This document shows, piece by piece, positions 11,903 through 23,072 of a stretch of 64,000 nucleotides of DNA. Source of the stretch: Cinclus cinclus (taxonomy: Eukaryota; Chordata; Aves; Passeriformes; Cinclidae); NCBI RefSeq assembly GCF_963662255.1, contig NC_085072.1, forward strand, positions 7,403,001 to 7,467,000, read 5' to 3'. Each line of letters opens with the position of its first letter. Position 1 is the first letter of the stretch. Under the pieces are notes generated by a model that saw nothing but the letters and a program-made list of their open reading frames with translations, was not told the DNA's origin and ran no database searches. Position numbers and translations under genes: made by a program.

Positions 11903-12143
11903 AGAGACCAAAACCTCAAATGCAGGATCGTGGTGACACCAAGGTCACCATAAGCACTGGGGTCACAGTGTCCCTATCAGTACTGCAGTGCCAGTGTGGG
12001 AACCCAGGGTGGGGGCCAGCCCCTGCCATCCTGCTGGGGCTCCCTCCTGTGCCCCCACACTAGGGTGGGGAGGCATGAGACATCCCCGCCACCCCTGGGC
12101 CAGCCAGGATGCGCCCCCGCACCAGGGCTGGGGGTGTGGGCAC

Positions 12144-15100
12144 TCACACTTGTGTGACAATCTCGCCGTTCTCAGGCATATAGACCTGCATGGGCACGCC
12201 AGCTGCTGAGCGTCGCAGCACCTGCACCGGGGGACCCTGGGGGGACAAAGATGCTGTGGGTGTTGGCACCCCACCTTGTGTGGGGGGGCACATCCCAGTA
12301 CCTGGGTTTGGGCTGGGGGAGTTGTGAGGGCATGGCCACAGGTCCCCACTTGCCTGGCATGTGTCCCAGTGTCCCAGCTGAGCCATGGGTGCATTTGTCC
12401 CAGCGAGACTCCCAGATGGAGAGAGGGAGCTGGCCACTGAAATGTCTGCAGGGATCCTTCCCCACTTAAGGGCACCCCTGTGCTGCCCCAGGGACCCACA
12501 CAGATCCTGCCCTAAGGACACCCCTGAAGTCCTGGTCCTTCCCATGGGACTCTTGTGGGACCCAAGTCTTGCCCCAATAACTCCCTTAAGGTTCTGGTCT
12601 TTCCCCTGGGAACCCAGTACTGCCACAGGAACCCCCATAGGGTCCTGGTCTTGCCCTTGGTCTTGCCTACTTTCAAGAGAAAGTAGAAGCCTATATGGAA
12701 CCCCAGTCCTGCTCCAAGGGCTCCTGGTTCAGCCCCCGGGACCCACATGGGACTCCAAACCTGCCCATGGGACCCTCAGCTGGTCTTCATCCTGCCCCAA
12801 AGGACCTTAAACACCTTACTTCTGTTCCCAAGAACAGAAGACCCTGGTCCTGGCCATTGAACCTCCTCAGTAACCCAGTCCTGACCCAGGGACCACTCTG
12901 GGACCCAAGTTCTTCCCCTGTGATTCCCTCTGGACCCTAATCTTCCCACAGGGACCCACTCAGGACCCTGGTTTTGCCCCAGGGACCATCAGAGACCCTC
13001 CAGACTCAACTTATAGGACCTTGGACCTGCTCAGAGGACCCTCAGAGGGTCCAGACCCTGCCCCAAAGGATCTTAAAGGACCTTAATCCTCTCCTCAGGA
13101 CCCTCCTGGTCATGGCCCAGGGTCCCTTCTGGGATCCCAGTCCTGTCCCAACAACCCTCATACAACCCCATGGACCCCCTCAGGTCTTCACTCCTGCTCT
13201 AGTAATCCTCATGGGACCCCACCAGAACTACATGTCCCTATACTACCTCAGGGTAACAACTCATGTCACCTGCAGGACAGCACCCAGGGGGTCCCCATTC
13301 TCCCACATGACCACTCCCAGCCAGATGCCATGTCCTACCTGAACAAGTGATAGGACTCCATGAGCAACAGGCACATCCCTGGTGGTCCCACCATGGGGTC
13401 TCTGGAAAGCCCCTTGCCGGTCGACGGAGTGGGGCCGGGCACCCCTCAGCCGGGCGCGTTGGTGCCACAACTTGAGCTCCTCCGTGACAGTGGCCTTGGA
13501 GAGCCCCTGGGCCCCGGCGGGTGCGTAGTCTTTGAGTGAGGGTGTGCGCACAATGCGGCTACGGGAGGGCACCAGGCGCTGGTACCGCAGTGGGGCCAGA
13601 TCCTGCTCATACAGGAAAGTCAGGGGGCCAGCAGGCGGCAGGAGCTGGAGGGCACCTCGTCGGTAGTAACCAGGCTCGGCAAGGGGCAGTGGAACTGCAA
13701 AGGACATGTCAGGGCTGCTGCTGCCAGGGGAGGTGGCGTAGGAGATGCTGGAGAGGTTGGAGATGCTGTCATCGGAGCCAGAGTGGCATGCAGGGCTAGG
13801 GGTCGGGATGCAGGAGGTGGGCACAGTGACTGTGTAGTAGGTGGGGTGCCGGCGGGGTGCAGTGCTGCGGCCCCGTGGCTCAGCTGGCTGCCAGTATGGG
13901 TCCACCCTGCAGGCAAAACACTGTGGTTGCAGGAGGACTCTTCCCCTCATCCCAAAACAAAGGCAAGCCCTGGGAAAGGTGCACCCATGGGTATGGGGCA
14001 CAGACACACCGTGGGGAGACATCTAGCATTCTCCCACGGGATAGCTCCAGCTTCCCTGTGGGGCAGATAGATGATGGAGGGCTGACCTCCATCATCTCCA
14101 TAGGGTTACTTCCATCCTTTCCATGGGATTATCTCCAACTTCTTCCCAGTAGATTTCTGTCCATCTGCCCAACAGGGTTTTCTCCCACAACCCCATAGGA
14201 TTATCTTCATCCTGTCTCTGGGATTATCTCCATCCTCCCCATGACTGAGCTCCACCATCTCCATGGGGTTACTACCATCCCCCACAATGGGATTATGTCC
14301 ATCCTCCCCATAAGGTTTCTCCACCCTCCCCATAGAGTTAGGTCCGCACTTCCCTTGATACTCTCTCCATTATCTTCTCCATGTGATTATCTCCATCCTC
14401 CTCCCCATTGGTTTAGCTCCATCATCTCCATGAGGTTCTCTTCATCCTCTCCCACAGGATTATTCCCATCCTCCTTCCCACAGGGTTAGCTCCATTTTAC
14501 TGCCAGTGGGACTATCTCCATCTTTCCTATTGGATTATTTCTAACATCCTCCCCATGAACTGAGCTCCATCATCTTCACAGGGTTATTCCCATCCTCCTT
14601 CCCATAGACTGAGCTCCATCCTCCACATGGGATTATCTCCATCCCTCTCTCCATGGGGTTATCTTCATACTCCCTTACAGAAACCTTTGTCTATCCTCCC
14701 CATGCTCAGGACATACCCCAGAGACTGGGTCTGTCCCTGCTGTCCCGATGGCTCTGGGGTGCTGGGAGCACTGGAACCTGCTTGCCGGCACAGCACCAGG
14801 GTCTGGATGGGGACGAACTCGTAGGGGAGGTCCCCTGCCCTGGACACTGGGGAGCCTGCAGAGTCAGGGCTGCCAGGGGCCAAGGAGCTGGCAGGGGCAG
14901 CCATCAGGGACTCAAGACAGCATTGGGAGCTCTGGGTTTCCCCATCCTCAGGGTCAATGCTGGGATTTTTGGCCCTTTCATAGGGTCTGTCCAGGCTGGT
15001 CTCCTGCCAGGGATTGGTGGGGGACATCAGAAGCCCTGACTCCTCCTCCTCCTCCTTGGTGGGATCCTTGGGAGATGGGGACCTCCGTGGGGTGGCATGT

Positions 15101-18100
15101 CCTGGTGGTTGTGTGTCCTCTGCAAGAAAGATGGAGGGTTGGAATGGAGGGGACACAAAGAGAGGGTTGGGATGGAGGGAACAGACTGATGATTGGCAAG
15201 GTGGGGAGATGTGGGGGGTTGGGATGGAAGGGACACACAGGGGAATGGCATGGAGGGAACACAGGGCAGTGGAATGGGATGGAGAGGACACAGGGAGAAT
15301 ATGGATAGAGGGGACACAGGAAGGGTTGGAATGGAGGGAACATACCAGGGGTCCCCCCTGGTCCCCACAGCCCCCTCACCCTCCTCCAGCAGGCTGGTGT
15401 CACACACGGAGCTCTCATCAGAGGCACTGAGCTCTGTGGGGCAGGGCCCTGTGAGAACAGAGCCAGGGCCGCCTCCAGGTGCCAAAGTGCTCCCACGGCC
15501 CCGCCACCACCCAGTGCGTCCCCTCAGGCTTCTGTTCCCCTCTCCCACGCCACCTGTCCCAACACGCTCCAGGATGGCAGCGGTACCGGCCAGGCCGGCT
15601 CTACCAAGCCGTGTGCAGTTCTCAGCCTGCCCAGGATGTGCAGGTTGGGGGCACCAACAGGGAAGCAGACAACCTCACCATGGCCCTGGTCTTTGGAGGA
15701 GACAGGGATGGGGAGAAGTAGAGAATTGGGACCCCCTTGGATGGCTACCACTGGGATGGGGACACGGCAGCTGGGCCACATCCTGCCCTCCTTTGGGTGC
15801 AGGTGCTGAGGATGGGTGACTGGGGATAGTTATGGGCTGCAAGCAGCAAGGGTGAAGTATTGGGGTACATTCAGGAGGTGCAATCAATGGAGGTGAAGTA
15901 CTGGGGTGGATTCAGTGGGGTACCACTGGGTATTTATTGGGGTGCATGCACCATGGATGAAGCTTTGGGGTATGTTCAAGGGGGTAAATATACAAGGGAT
16001 GGTGTGTTGGGGAACATGCACTGGGGACAAAATTTTGGGGTGCACTCACAAGGGTACAACCACCAGAGATGAAGTATTGGGGTACCTTCAAAAGGGTGCA
16101 TTGACAGTGAGAGCATATCAAGGTGCATGTACCAGGCCTTTCAGGGGGCATCTAAGGGGTATATTCAGCAGGGATAGAGAACTGGGGTGCATTCACCAGA
16201 GATGGTATGTTGGGGACATTTTGGGGGTGGGGCCACATTCATTGGGGGTGTAGAACTGGGCTGTATTCACAGGGGATGAAAACTTGGGGTGCATCCAGGG
16301 GATGTATTCACCAGGAATGCAAAATTGGGGGGCATCTAGGGAGGTGCATTCACCAGGGATGGGAACTGGGGTGCAAGCATTGTGGATGTCAGATTGAGAT
16401 GCATCCAGAGGGGTGCATGCACTTGGGATGAAGAACTAGGCTACGTCCAGTGAGGTGTATTCACAGGGAATGTGGAATTCAGGTGTGTTCCCCATGGACA
16501 CCCAACTAAGCAGCACCCCATTCTGCCTCCCTGCTCTCCAGCATCCCCCCACCATCTGAGGGGCTTGAGGATCTCACCCTTGGCACTGGTGTCACGCTGC
16601 CCTGCAAGGAGCCGCCGCTGGCTCAGGACCTGCTCCAGGTCCCGCAGCTTCTGCTCCTCCCGGAACGCCGCCATCTGCCGTCTCTTTCGCACCTGCCGGC
16701 CAATGTTCTCCTCACGGCAGAGCCGGCGGGAGGCCTCAGCAATCTGCAGCTGCAGCGCTCGCTCCTGTTCCAGAGGGTCCTGGGGGCGAGGGACACACTC
16801 AGAAAAAAACTTTGACACCCCCAAGCCCCACATCGTGCTTAACACCCCAACACCACCCACAGAATTTGGGATCCCAATCCCTCCCAGCATCTCCCAACAC
16901 CCAGTGCCATTCTTGGAACCCAACACCACCCATCATGTTCAAGACACCACCCCTTACCCACGACATTTGGAACCCACCTCCTTCCATAATTCTGGCACCC
17001 CAATACACCTGGGACCCCCCCCACACCCATCATATTGGCACCCCAACTCCACACATTATGTGTACAACCCCATGATAACCTCATTAACTCAACACCCAAA
17101 CAACACCCATCATGCTTGGAACCCCACCTTGTCCCATCTCCTGGGCACCCCAACACCAAACATTTCATTCAGAACCCAAAGACCTCCCTTCATTGGCACA
17201 CCTCAGCACCCCAACACTATCCATCCATCATGCTTGAAAGCACCCCCCTGCCCTTCCTACAGCACATGACACCCAACCACCACCCATGGGATGGGGATGG
17301 CAACATTGCCAGGTGACCCTCAGGCAGCTTCCATAGGGGATGGGATGGGATGGGATGGGATGGGATGGGATGGGATGGGATGGGATGGGATGGGATGGGA
17401 TGGGATGGGATGGGATGGGATGGGATGGGATGGGATGGGATGGGTCCCCCACATCTTTGCACCCCAGGGACTGCCTCACCACCCCATGCAGAACGATGAT
17501 CTCATCCAGCTTGAAGGCAGCCCCAATCCTGCGACAGACCTTGGGGGGCTTCTCACCAGCTTTCAGGGGGTACTCACAGGGCAGGGTCCCCGTGAGCTCC
17601 TGAGGATGGCACAGGGACACTGAGCAGAGTCATGGCAGCATGTGAGGGTGGGCAGGGGATCCTCGTGCCCCGCTCACCGCCTCACGCAGGCACAGCCGCC
17701 GCAGCTCCTGGATGCAGCCATTGAGCCGAGCCTCCAGCACCTGCTGCTGCCGCCGCCCTGCCTGCAACCGCTCCTTTGGTGGGGACACCGGGCTCTCAGG
17801 GCCTGGAACAGACACATGGATGTCTGGAGGGATGGGAGCACCTAAGTACCACCCCCGGCCACCCCACAGCCTCCCTGCCATAGTTTCTGTCCACCACAAG
17901 GGGAGGAAAATGCAGCCATGACCCTCCCAGCAGCACCCACAGGTACTCCAGGCTCCCCAAAGAAGCTGTGCCTCCCTTTCCTCCCAGCAGCATCCCTGGG
18001 TGTACTGACTCCCCTGGAACACCTGTTTTCCCCACCCAGCAGCACCCACTGGTGTTCCAAGACCGCCAGGGTACCCAGGAAACCCTCTATCAATCAAATG

Positions 18101-18554
18101 GGTCCTCCAATCCCCCAGGGTAAGCATGAAATTCCCCCAGCAGCACCATGGGTGCTTCAACCCCCCCCCGGGACATGTGTGATGTCCCTGCTGGGGAGTA
18201 GGAGGGGGGGCACAGGAGGAACGTTTCAGTCTGACTCAGCCATCCCAAGCCAAACCTGTCTGAGTCAAATCCTGTCCAGAGCACCCCCCACTACACTTGG
18301 GGTGCCTCCCCAAATGCAAGGGAAGCCTCCATTCCTCCACCCCTTCATTTCCCCAAAGCCTTCTCCATGCAGCTCATGTGTCCCCAGCGTATCCCCACGC
18401 ACCAAAGTGCTCCATTCTCTGCCTGGGAAGGAGGGGCACGTCTATCAGAGCACCCATGGGTGACAGGGGCACCCCAAAACCTCCCTCACCTCCAAACCCC
18501 TATCTCACCCGAGTGCAGCATGATCCCGCTGTCCATGTCACTTGCTTCCCCCAT
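12144..18554 (-). CDS. INAVA: Innate immunity activator (CUPID-domain protein)
   Basis: Eight exons, in transcript order 18554-18509, 17802-17678, 17599-17480, 16779-16578, 15448-15380, 15119-14717, 13906-13339 and 12236-12144, give 541 aa with all phases consistent. The start (MGEASDMDSGIMLHSG) matches the short human isoform. Exons 2-4 encode the CUPID domain (LEARLNGCIQELRRLCLREA, RIGAAFKLDE, LQLQIAEASRRLC), which in human binds cytohesins. The rest is disordered with conserved islands: ETSLDRPYE, YYTVTVPTSCIP, SPGSSSPDMSFA, RLVPSRSRIVRTPSLKD, SKATVTEELKLWHQRARLR, and the terminus MQVYMPENGEIVTQV. Known role: epithelial junction stability and pattern-receptor signalling through cytohesin and TRAF6 ubiquitination. 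Odd: exon 3 ends IIVLHGV where human has a different linker, so a neighbouring splice variant is possible. Confidence 0.95.
12440..13215. repeat. Minisatellite in INAVA intron 7
   Basis: Units like gggaccctagtcctgcccca and caggaccctggttttgcccc recur at about 35-60 bp through most of the intron. Confidence 0.75.
14040..14700. repeat. Minisatellite in INAVA intron 6
   Basis: A 25-35-bp unit based on catcctccccatgggattat followed by ctccatc repeats more than twenty times with divergence. Confidence 0.85.
15125..15350. repeat. Minisatellite in INAVA intron 5
   Basis: Units like ggatggaggggacacaggg with ggttgg spacers repeat about every 25-35 bp. It fills nearly all of the short intron between the coding exons at 15380 and 15119. 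Confidence 0.75.
15840..16465. repeat. Minisatellite in INAVA intron 4
   Basis: A roughly 30-35-bp unit of the type ggggtgcattcaccagggat followed by gaagtat is repeated about eighteen times. Confidence 0.85.
16820..17275. repeat. Minisatellite in INAVA intron 3
   Basis: Units like caacaccacccatcatgttt with ggaacccc recur at 25-45 bp, immediately left of the pentanucleotide array in the same intron. Confidence 0.8.
17338..17444. repeat. (TGGGA)n pentanucleotide array
   Basis: About 21 perfect copies of the pentamer TGGGA/TCCCA lie in INAVA intron 3, 36 bp from the coding exon at 17480. Because INAVA is on the minus strand the transcript carries TCCCA repeats. The SHPIP frames here are translations of it. 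Confidence 0.97.
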
Positions 18555-18559
18555 GCCGA

Positions 18560-19270
18560 GCCGGGACCCTGCGGGCAACAGTGGGGACACAGCTCGTCCC
18601 CACGTCCCCAACCGGGATGTACCCTTGAGGGCCTTCCACCCTGCACCCCCAATATCCCTCTCATGTCACCCCGGGCGTGCCGCGATGGCGGCGGACGGCA
18701 GGCGAGGCTATGTCAGCTTTGCCTTCTTGTAGGTCCTACCATAAATAAAGGGTGCTGACAGCGCAAGGCGGGGGTAGGGTGACACCCTCGAAGGGGTCAA
18801 AGGTGGTGGAGGTGCAGTGAGGCGGGGGGAACTGGGCAGCCTCTCGCTCCCACCCCAGCTGGTTTCGCTGGGCACCTCTCCCAGTTCTCCTTTCTTTTCC
18901 GTCTGGGCGGGCGGCGGATCCTGGAGTGGGAGCGACCGCCGGCCTGGGAAAAGACTCCCAAATTCTTGGGGAGGAAGTGAAAGGGGAGCAGTGGGGCGGA
19001 GGCAGGGGGTTCACACCGCTTTTCCAGCGCTGTCACCTCGCCGTGCCTCAGGTTCCCCGACCCGCTTCACGTCGCACTTGGCGGCCAGAGGCAGAGAGGA
19101 GGTCCCGGGGGTCCCGGCCGGGTGCGAGAATCCCTTACCTGAGCCCGATGCCGCCTCTGCTGCGCCGAGCCACGGACGGGTCTGGACTTGAGCGAAGGGA
19201 GGTGCAGGGTGAGCAACGCCTGCCCTAGTCCCCGCTCCGCCCCACTGGATGGCCCCCAGCGGCTGCCTCG
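18560..19270 (-). promoter_or_regulatory. CpG-rich promoter and probable non-coding first exon of INAVA
   Basis: CpG-rich DNA lies upstream of the INAVA start. Near 19138 the minus strand reads GCTCAG/GTAAGG, a strong 5' splice site, and just before the initiator exon it reads CCCGCAG/GG, a plausible acceptor. This suggests a 5' untranslated exon at about 19.14-19.26 kb spliced to the exon with ATG 18554. No TATA box was seen. Confidence 0.5.
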
Positions 19271-19285
19271 CGCGGCACTGCTTAG

Positions 19286-19665
19286 AATGGAATGACACTG
19301 CACGGCACGGCACGGCACGGCACGGCACGGCATGGCACTGTATGGTATGGAGTGGATGATATGGGAATACACAATGTGGCATGGTTCACTGTGGCATGGC
19401 ATGGTATAGCATGGTATGATGTGTTTTACCATGGTATGGTTTATGTTGACATGGTATGGCATGGTATGATGTGGTTCAGCCTGGTACAGTGTAGTGTGGT
19501 GTGGTGTGGTGTGGTGTGGCATGGCATCACGTGGAAGTGTGTGGTGTGGGATGGAACTCTGTGATATGGCATGGAATGCCATGGTACAGTATTGATGTGT
19601 CACAGCATGGCCTGGCACATTACAGCAGGGGGTGGTGCAGTTTGGTGTGGTGTGGCACCGTAGCC
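19286..19665. repeat. GGCAC/ATGGT pentamer-like repeat
   Basis: A short (GGCAC)n run at about 19298-19330 passes into diverged atggtatggcatgg units. It produces the long open frame full of W, H and M residues and is not coding. Confidence 0.85.
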
Positions 19666-19669
19666 CAGC

Positions 19670-20490
19670 ACAGCCTAGTCTGGTGTTTGTTGGAGGCTCC
19701 ATCCCTAGTGCCATATAGGCATGGGCAAAGCACAAGGACCATTGTCCCCATACTTGCCCTGGCCATGCACAGCAGGACAGTGGCAGGACTGTGCCAGGAT
19801 AATGCCAGGACAGAGCCAGGATTGTGCAACCATTGTGCCAGGATGGTGCCAAGGCTCCCCCAGGCCATGAGAAGAAAATGCTGCAGCCACTGTGTCCCCT
19901 TTGAGCTGGATTGGAGTGAGTTGGACACATCCTGCATTGCTACACCTGGCAGGGTGGGGAAGAGGCTCATCCCCATGGGATGTAGCTAGACAGGATGGGG
20001 TGAGAAAGCAGGGAACAGGCAGGGTGCAGACAGGGAGATGAAGGTAGCGTGCAGGAAGCAGTCTGGGGAAGGTGCAGGTTCTCCAGAAAAATGGCCTGTT
20101 CCCCACCTTGGTGTCCAAGGTGGTGCTGTAAGCCTAGGGCTGTTGGTGTAAGATCTATTCAAACCAGCATCTCTTCCTTCCTCCCAGTGGACTCCAGCTG
20201 CAAGTGGAAAGGGCAGGGGTGAAACACATTTAACTGTGGAAATGGAAAAAAATCACTAGGAGAAGACAGAGGAGAAAGGAGAGGGAGACTGAAGGAGTGA
20301 GAAAGGCTCTGTGCCACCAGGGAATGGCTGAAGGCCTTGGATGGAGACCAACTGCAGCTGGGCTGGTGGCACCACTGGCAAAATGAGCCAGTGGCCACCA
20401 TGAATACCCTCCATCCCCACCATGCACCACTGGCCCAAGGCAAATTCACCCCATCCCTGTCTCTACCCCATTTCCATCAAGAAAACCAGA
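19670..20490. other. Intergenic, no gene recognised
   Basis: Unique-looking sequence with moderate GC. Open frames on both strands lack recognisable motifs. Part may be 3'-flanking DNA of the putative minus-strand gene described at 20.5-20.9 kb. Confidence 0.4.
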
Positions 20491-20498
20491 CAAAAGAT

Positions 20499-20509
20499 TT
20501 TATTTTATT
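20499..20509 (-). promoter_or_regulatory. Two overlapping minus-strand AATAAA signals
   Basis: The minus strand contains AATAAAATAAA, two overlapping polyadenylation hexamers, about 290 nt downstream of the stop codon of a candidate minus-strand terminal exon. Confidence 0.35.
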
Positions 20510-20794
20510 ATTTTCTAGTACATGGAGCCAGGGCAGGTGAAAGTCAGGGGGAGAGTGTTGCCTGCATCCCCCATACCGCCCCTGGCACTGCCTTGGCATT
20601 ACCAGCTCCTTCCAGCTCTGGCACCCTGGTTGTCACTGGCATGGGGACACCAAGGCTCCAGTACTCACCCCCAATCACAAACTCACTCACAATGGTAGCA
20701 CTGGGTGCTGTTCCCAGTACTGGAATGTGCTGGGGACAGGGGCAGCCCAGTGTGTGCTAGAGGGCTTAGGGAGTTCTGCTGGGCAGGCTTTGGC

Positions 20795-20905
20795 TCATGT
20801 CTGCCAGGGACCTGCTTCTGACAGTTTCACCTTCTGAAGGCTTTTCCGCACCTGCAGGAACTCAGGTTGAGGGTCTGGCTCTGGCCCAGCCACCTCCTGC
20901 TCATG
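20795..20905 (-). CDS. Candidate terminal exon of an unrecognised minus-strand gene
   Basis: After a good minus-strand acceptor (CTGCCCCTCCTGCAG) an open frame of 36 codons ends in TGA at 20795. It encodes HEQEVAGPEPDPQPEFLQ then VRKSLQKVKLSEAGPWQT, an acidic-proline stretch followed by a basic amphipathic helix. This looks like protein rather than repeat, and polyadenylation signals follow. I cannot name a family. Further minus-strand snippets ([10 protein letters not shown] near 21.06 kb; ASIERLSEEMRAQH with a GTAAAC donor at 22916) might be earlier exons, but the phases of the last two pieces do not join directly. Treat as a hypothesis. Confidence 0.28.
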   Translation of the reverse strand, partial: HEQEVAGPEPDPQPEFLQVRKSLQKVKLSEAGPWQT

Positions 20906-20919
20906 CTGCAGGAGGGGCA

Positions 20920-21155
20920 GCCAGGGGGCCTGCTTGGGATACCCCCAGACCTCCCAATGACCCAGCTGTCTCCTGACACAAGTATTCCTTCCAGCTGTCA
21001 CCATGACCTGGTCACTGCTAGCCATCCCATGACCCATGTCCACCCCATCCAGCTTCCTTCAGCAACTCCTTAAGTTCCCTGGACATTACTCAGACCAACA
21101 GCCCTATCAGCACTTGGCTGTCCCTAGGAAAGGATATAGCTGGATGGACATGTGG
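20920..21155. other. Intergenic, possible fragment of minus-strand exon
   Basis: Mostly unique sequence. On the minus strand at about 21.04-21.08 kb a short frame reads [10 protein letters not shown] after TGTCCAG, which could be an exon of the putative minus-strand gene. Nothing else is recognised. Confidence 0.25.
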
Positions 21156-21157
21156 AG

Positions 21158-21218
21158 GATGGATGGATGGATGGATGGATGGATGGATGGATGGATGGAT
21201 GGATGGATGGATGGATGG
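21158..21218. repeat. (GGAT)n tetranucleotide microsatellite
   Basis: About 14 copies of GGAT in near-perfect tandem, with further diverged ggatggatgcaggg copies to about 21340. Confidence 0.97.
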
Positions 21219-21659
21219 AGAATAGAGAAATAACAGATACAGGGATGCATGGATGGATGCAGGGATGGACAGAGGAGGGAAGAATGGTGCAGGGATGGAG
21301 GGATGGAGCATACAAGGACACATGAATGGAGAGATGGATGGTCTCCATCACCCCTGGCATCCCCATTGTCCTTGGGGTATCCATCATGCCCCATCCCCAT
21401 TCCCCTGGGTCCCGCAGCCCCATAACCTAGTGCCAGCACCCACCCAGAACTGTGCTGCTCCTCAAGGCATTGTCACCTTGGCAAAGTTGTCACCAGTAGG
21501 GATCAAATCAACCCCCAATGTTCTTCCTGCTGGTAGCTGTGGCTGGCCATGGTGGCTAGGTGCAAGGGAGCAGGAGGAGAATGGTTATTCTCCAATGGAT
21601 ATGCTCCTTGTTAGCTCTGGAGCCTAAGAAGGGCAAGGGGTCTTCAGGCTGAATACCTG

Positions 21660-22850
21660 GCACTGGACAGGCACTGGAGCCTCCTGGGGACACAGTGAAC
21701 ACTGGGAGCATCAGACTCACTTGGGGAGGACTGGGTACACTGAGGATATTTGGAACACTGGGTGTACTGGGAGCACAGGGTTTGCTGGGAGCACTGGGAC
21801 TGCTGGGGCCACTGGGACACTGGGAACACTGAGACCTTTAGGTTTGCTGGGGGCCCTGAGAACACTGGGGGCACTGGGGACTGCGGGGGCCACCAGGACC
21901 GCTGTGAGAACACTGGGGCCAGTGGATACACTGGGAACACTGGGGGTACTGGGGTCACTGGGAAGACTGAGACAACTTGGGGCACTGGAGTCTGCTGGGG
22001 GTACTGTAAACACAGGGACCACAAGGACTACTGGTAGGCACTGAGAACCGTGGGGGGCCTCAGTGGGAGGGGGATTGCTGTGAGCACTGGTAGCACTGAT
22101 GTTGGGTGCACTGGGAACACTGGATTATGTGGGTTACTGTGGGGGCTAAAGGTTACTGGAGAAACTGGGCTAGGGACTGGATGCACTGCGTGTTATGGGA
22201 GGTACAAGGAGTTACTGGGTACACTGGGGGTCAATATGGAGGCTTATGGGGGATAGTGGGATGGGAATTAGATGGCAGATGATATTACTGGGAAGGACTG
22301 GGATACTGGAGGCAATGGGGTTTATCGGGGGACCTGTGTTACTGAAGAGGACTGGCAGTTATTGGGAGGGCTGGGATGGGGACTAGGTGCTTGGAGAGGG
22401 GGCCTTAGAATTAGACTGGGAGTTACAGGGGAACCTGGGGGTCAGATTGCACTGGGGGTTACTCCACTGAAAGCTGGAATGAAGACTGGTTGCACTTGGG
22501 TGGTATTGGGCTACTGGGAGGACTCAGGGTTAGTGGGAGTTCTGGTGGGTTACTGGGTCACTTCCATGGGGACTCGTTGCACTGGGGAGGTACTGGGAAG
22601 ACTGGGGCTTACTTACTGGGGCTGGGATGAGCACTGGGTGCTGGAAGGTTATGGGGAGATTGTGAGTTACTGGGCAATCCAGGAGTCACTGGGGTCTGGT
22701 TGCATTGGGGACTTACTGGGAGGACTGGGAATTACTGGGAGTACTGGTGTGTTACTGGGAGGACTGGAATGGGGACTGGCGGGTTACTGGAAGGACTGGG
22801 AGGGTTACTGGGAATAGTGAGGGGTCATCGAGGTCTCAGATAGGGACTTG
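21660..22850. repeat. ACTGGG-core minisatellite upstream of TMEM167B
   Basis: Units such as actgggaacactgggggcac and ggttactgggaggactggg fill 1.2 kb. The core is the reverse complement of the CCCAGT minisatellite in SHISA4 intron 2. It ends about 200 bp upstream of the TMEM167B start codon. Confidence 0.9.
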
Positions 22851-22854
22851 TCAC

Positions 22855-23072
22855 ACGCGGCTGAGTACACAGGCAGCTCCTACGTGGAGCGGGCGTTACT
22901 AGCGCTCGGGTTTACTGGTGCTGCGCACGCATTTCCTCCGATAGGCGCTCGATTGAGGCCGCCTGCTCCGTAGGATCCGTGTCGGGCGGGTCGGCGCTCG
23001 GCCGGCCGCGCCTGTCGTCCGCTTCCGCTGTCGCGTTGGCGCTGCGGAGGCCCGGGAGGGTCCGGGGGCGCC
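22855..23072 (+). promoter_or_regulatory. CpG-rich, possibly bidirectional promoter of TMEM167B
   Basis: CpG-dense DNA precedes the initiator, and an open frame runs away from it on the minus strand (ending at 22912, or spliced at a GTAAAC donor after 22916). In human this promoter is shared head-to-head with TAF13; no TAF13 sequence is visible here. Confidence 0.5.

Noticed and set aside
17217..17623. SHPIP-repeat and GMGWD-repeat open frames
   Set aside because: They are translations of the (TGGGA)n array; only the flanking INAVA exon 3 is real coding sequence.
18685..18729. Short plus-strand frame beginning MAADGRRGYVSF, followed by AATAAA
   Set aside because: Only 14 codons with no splice context; it lies antisense to the INAVA 5' region and is best explained by CpG-island composition.
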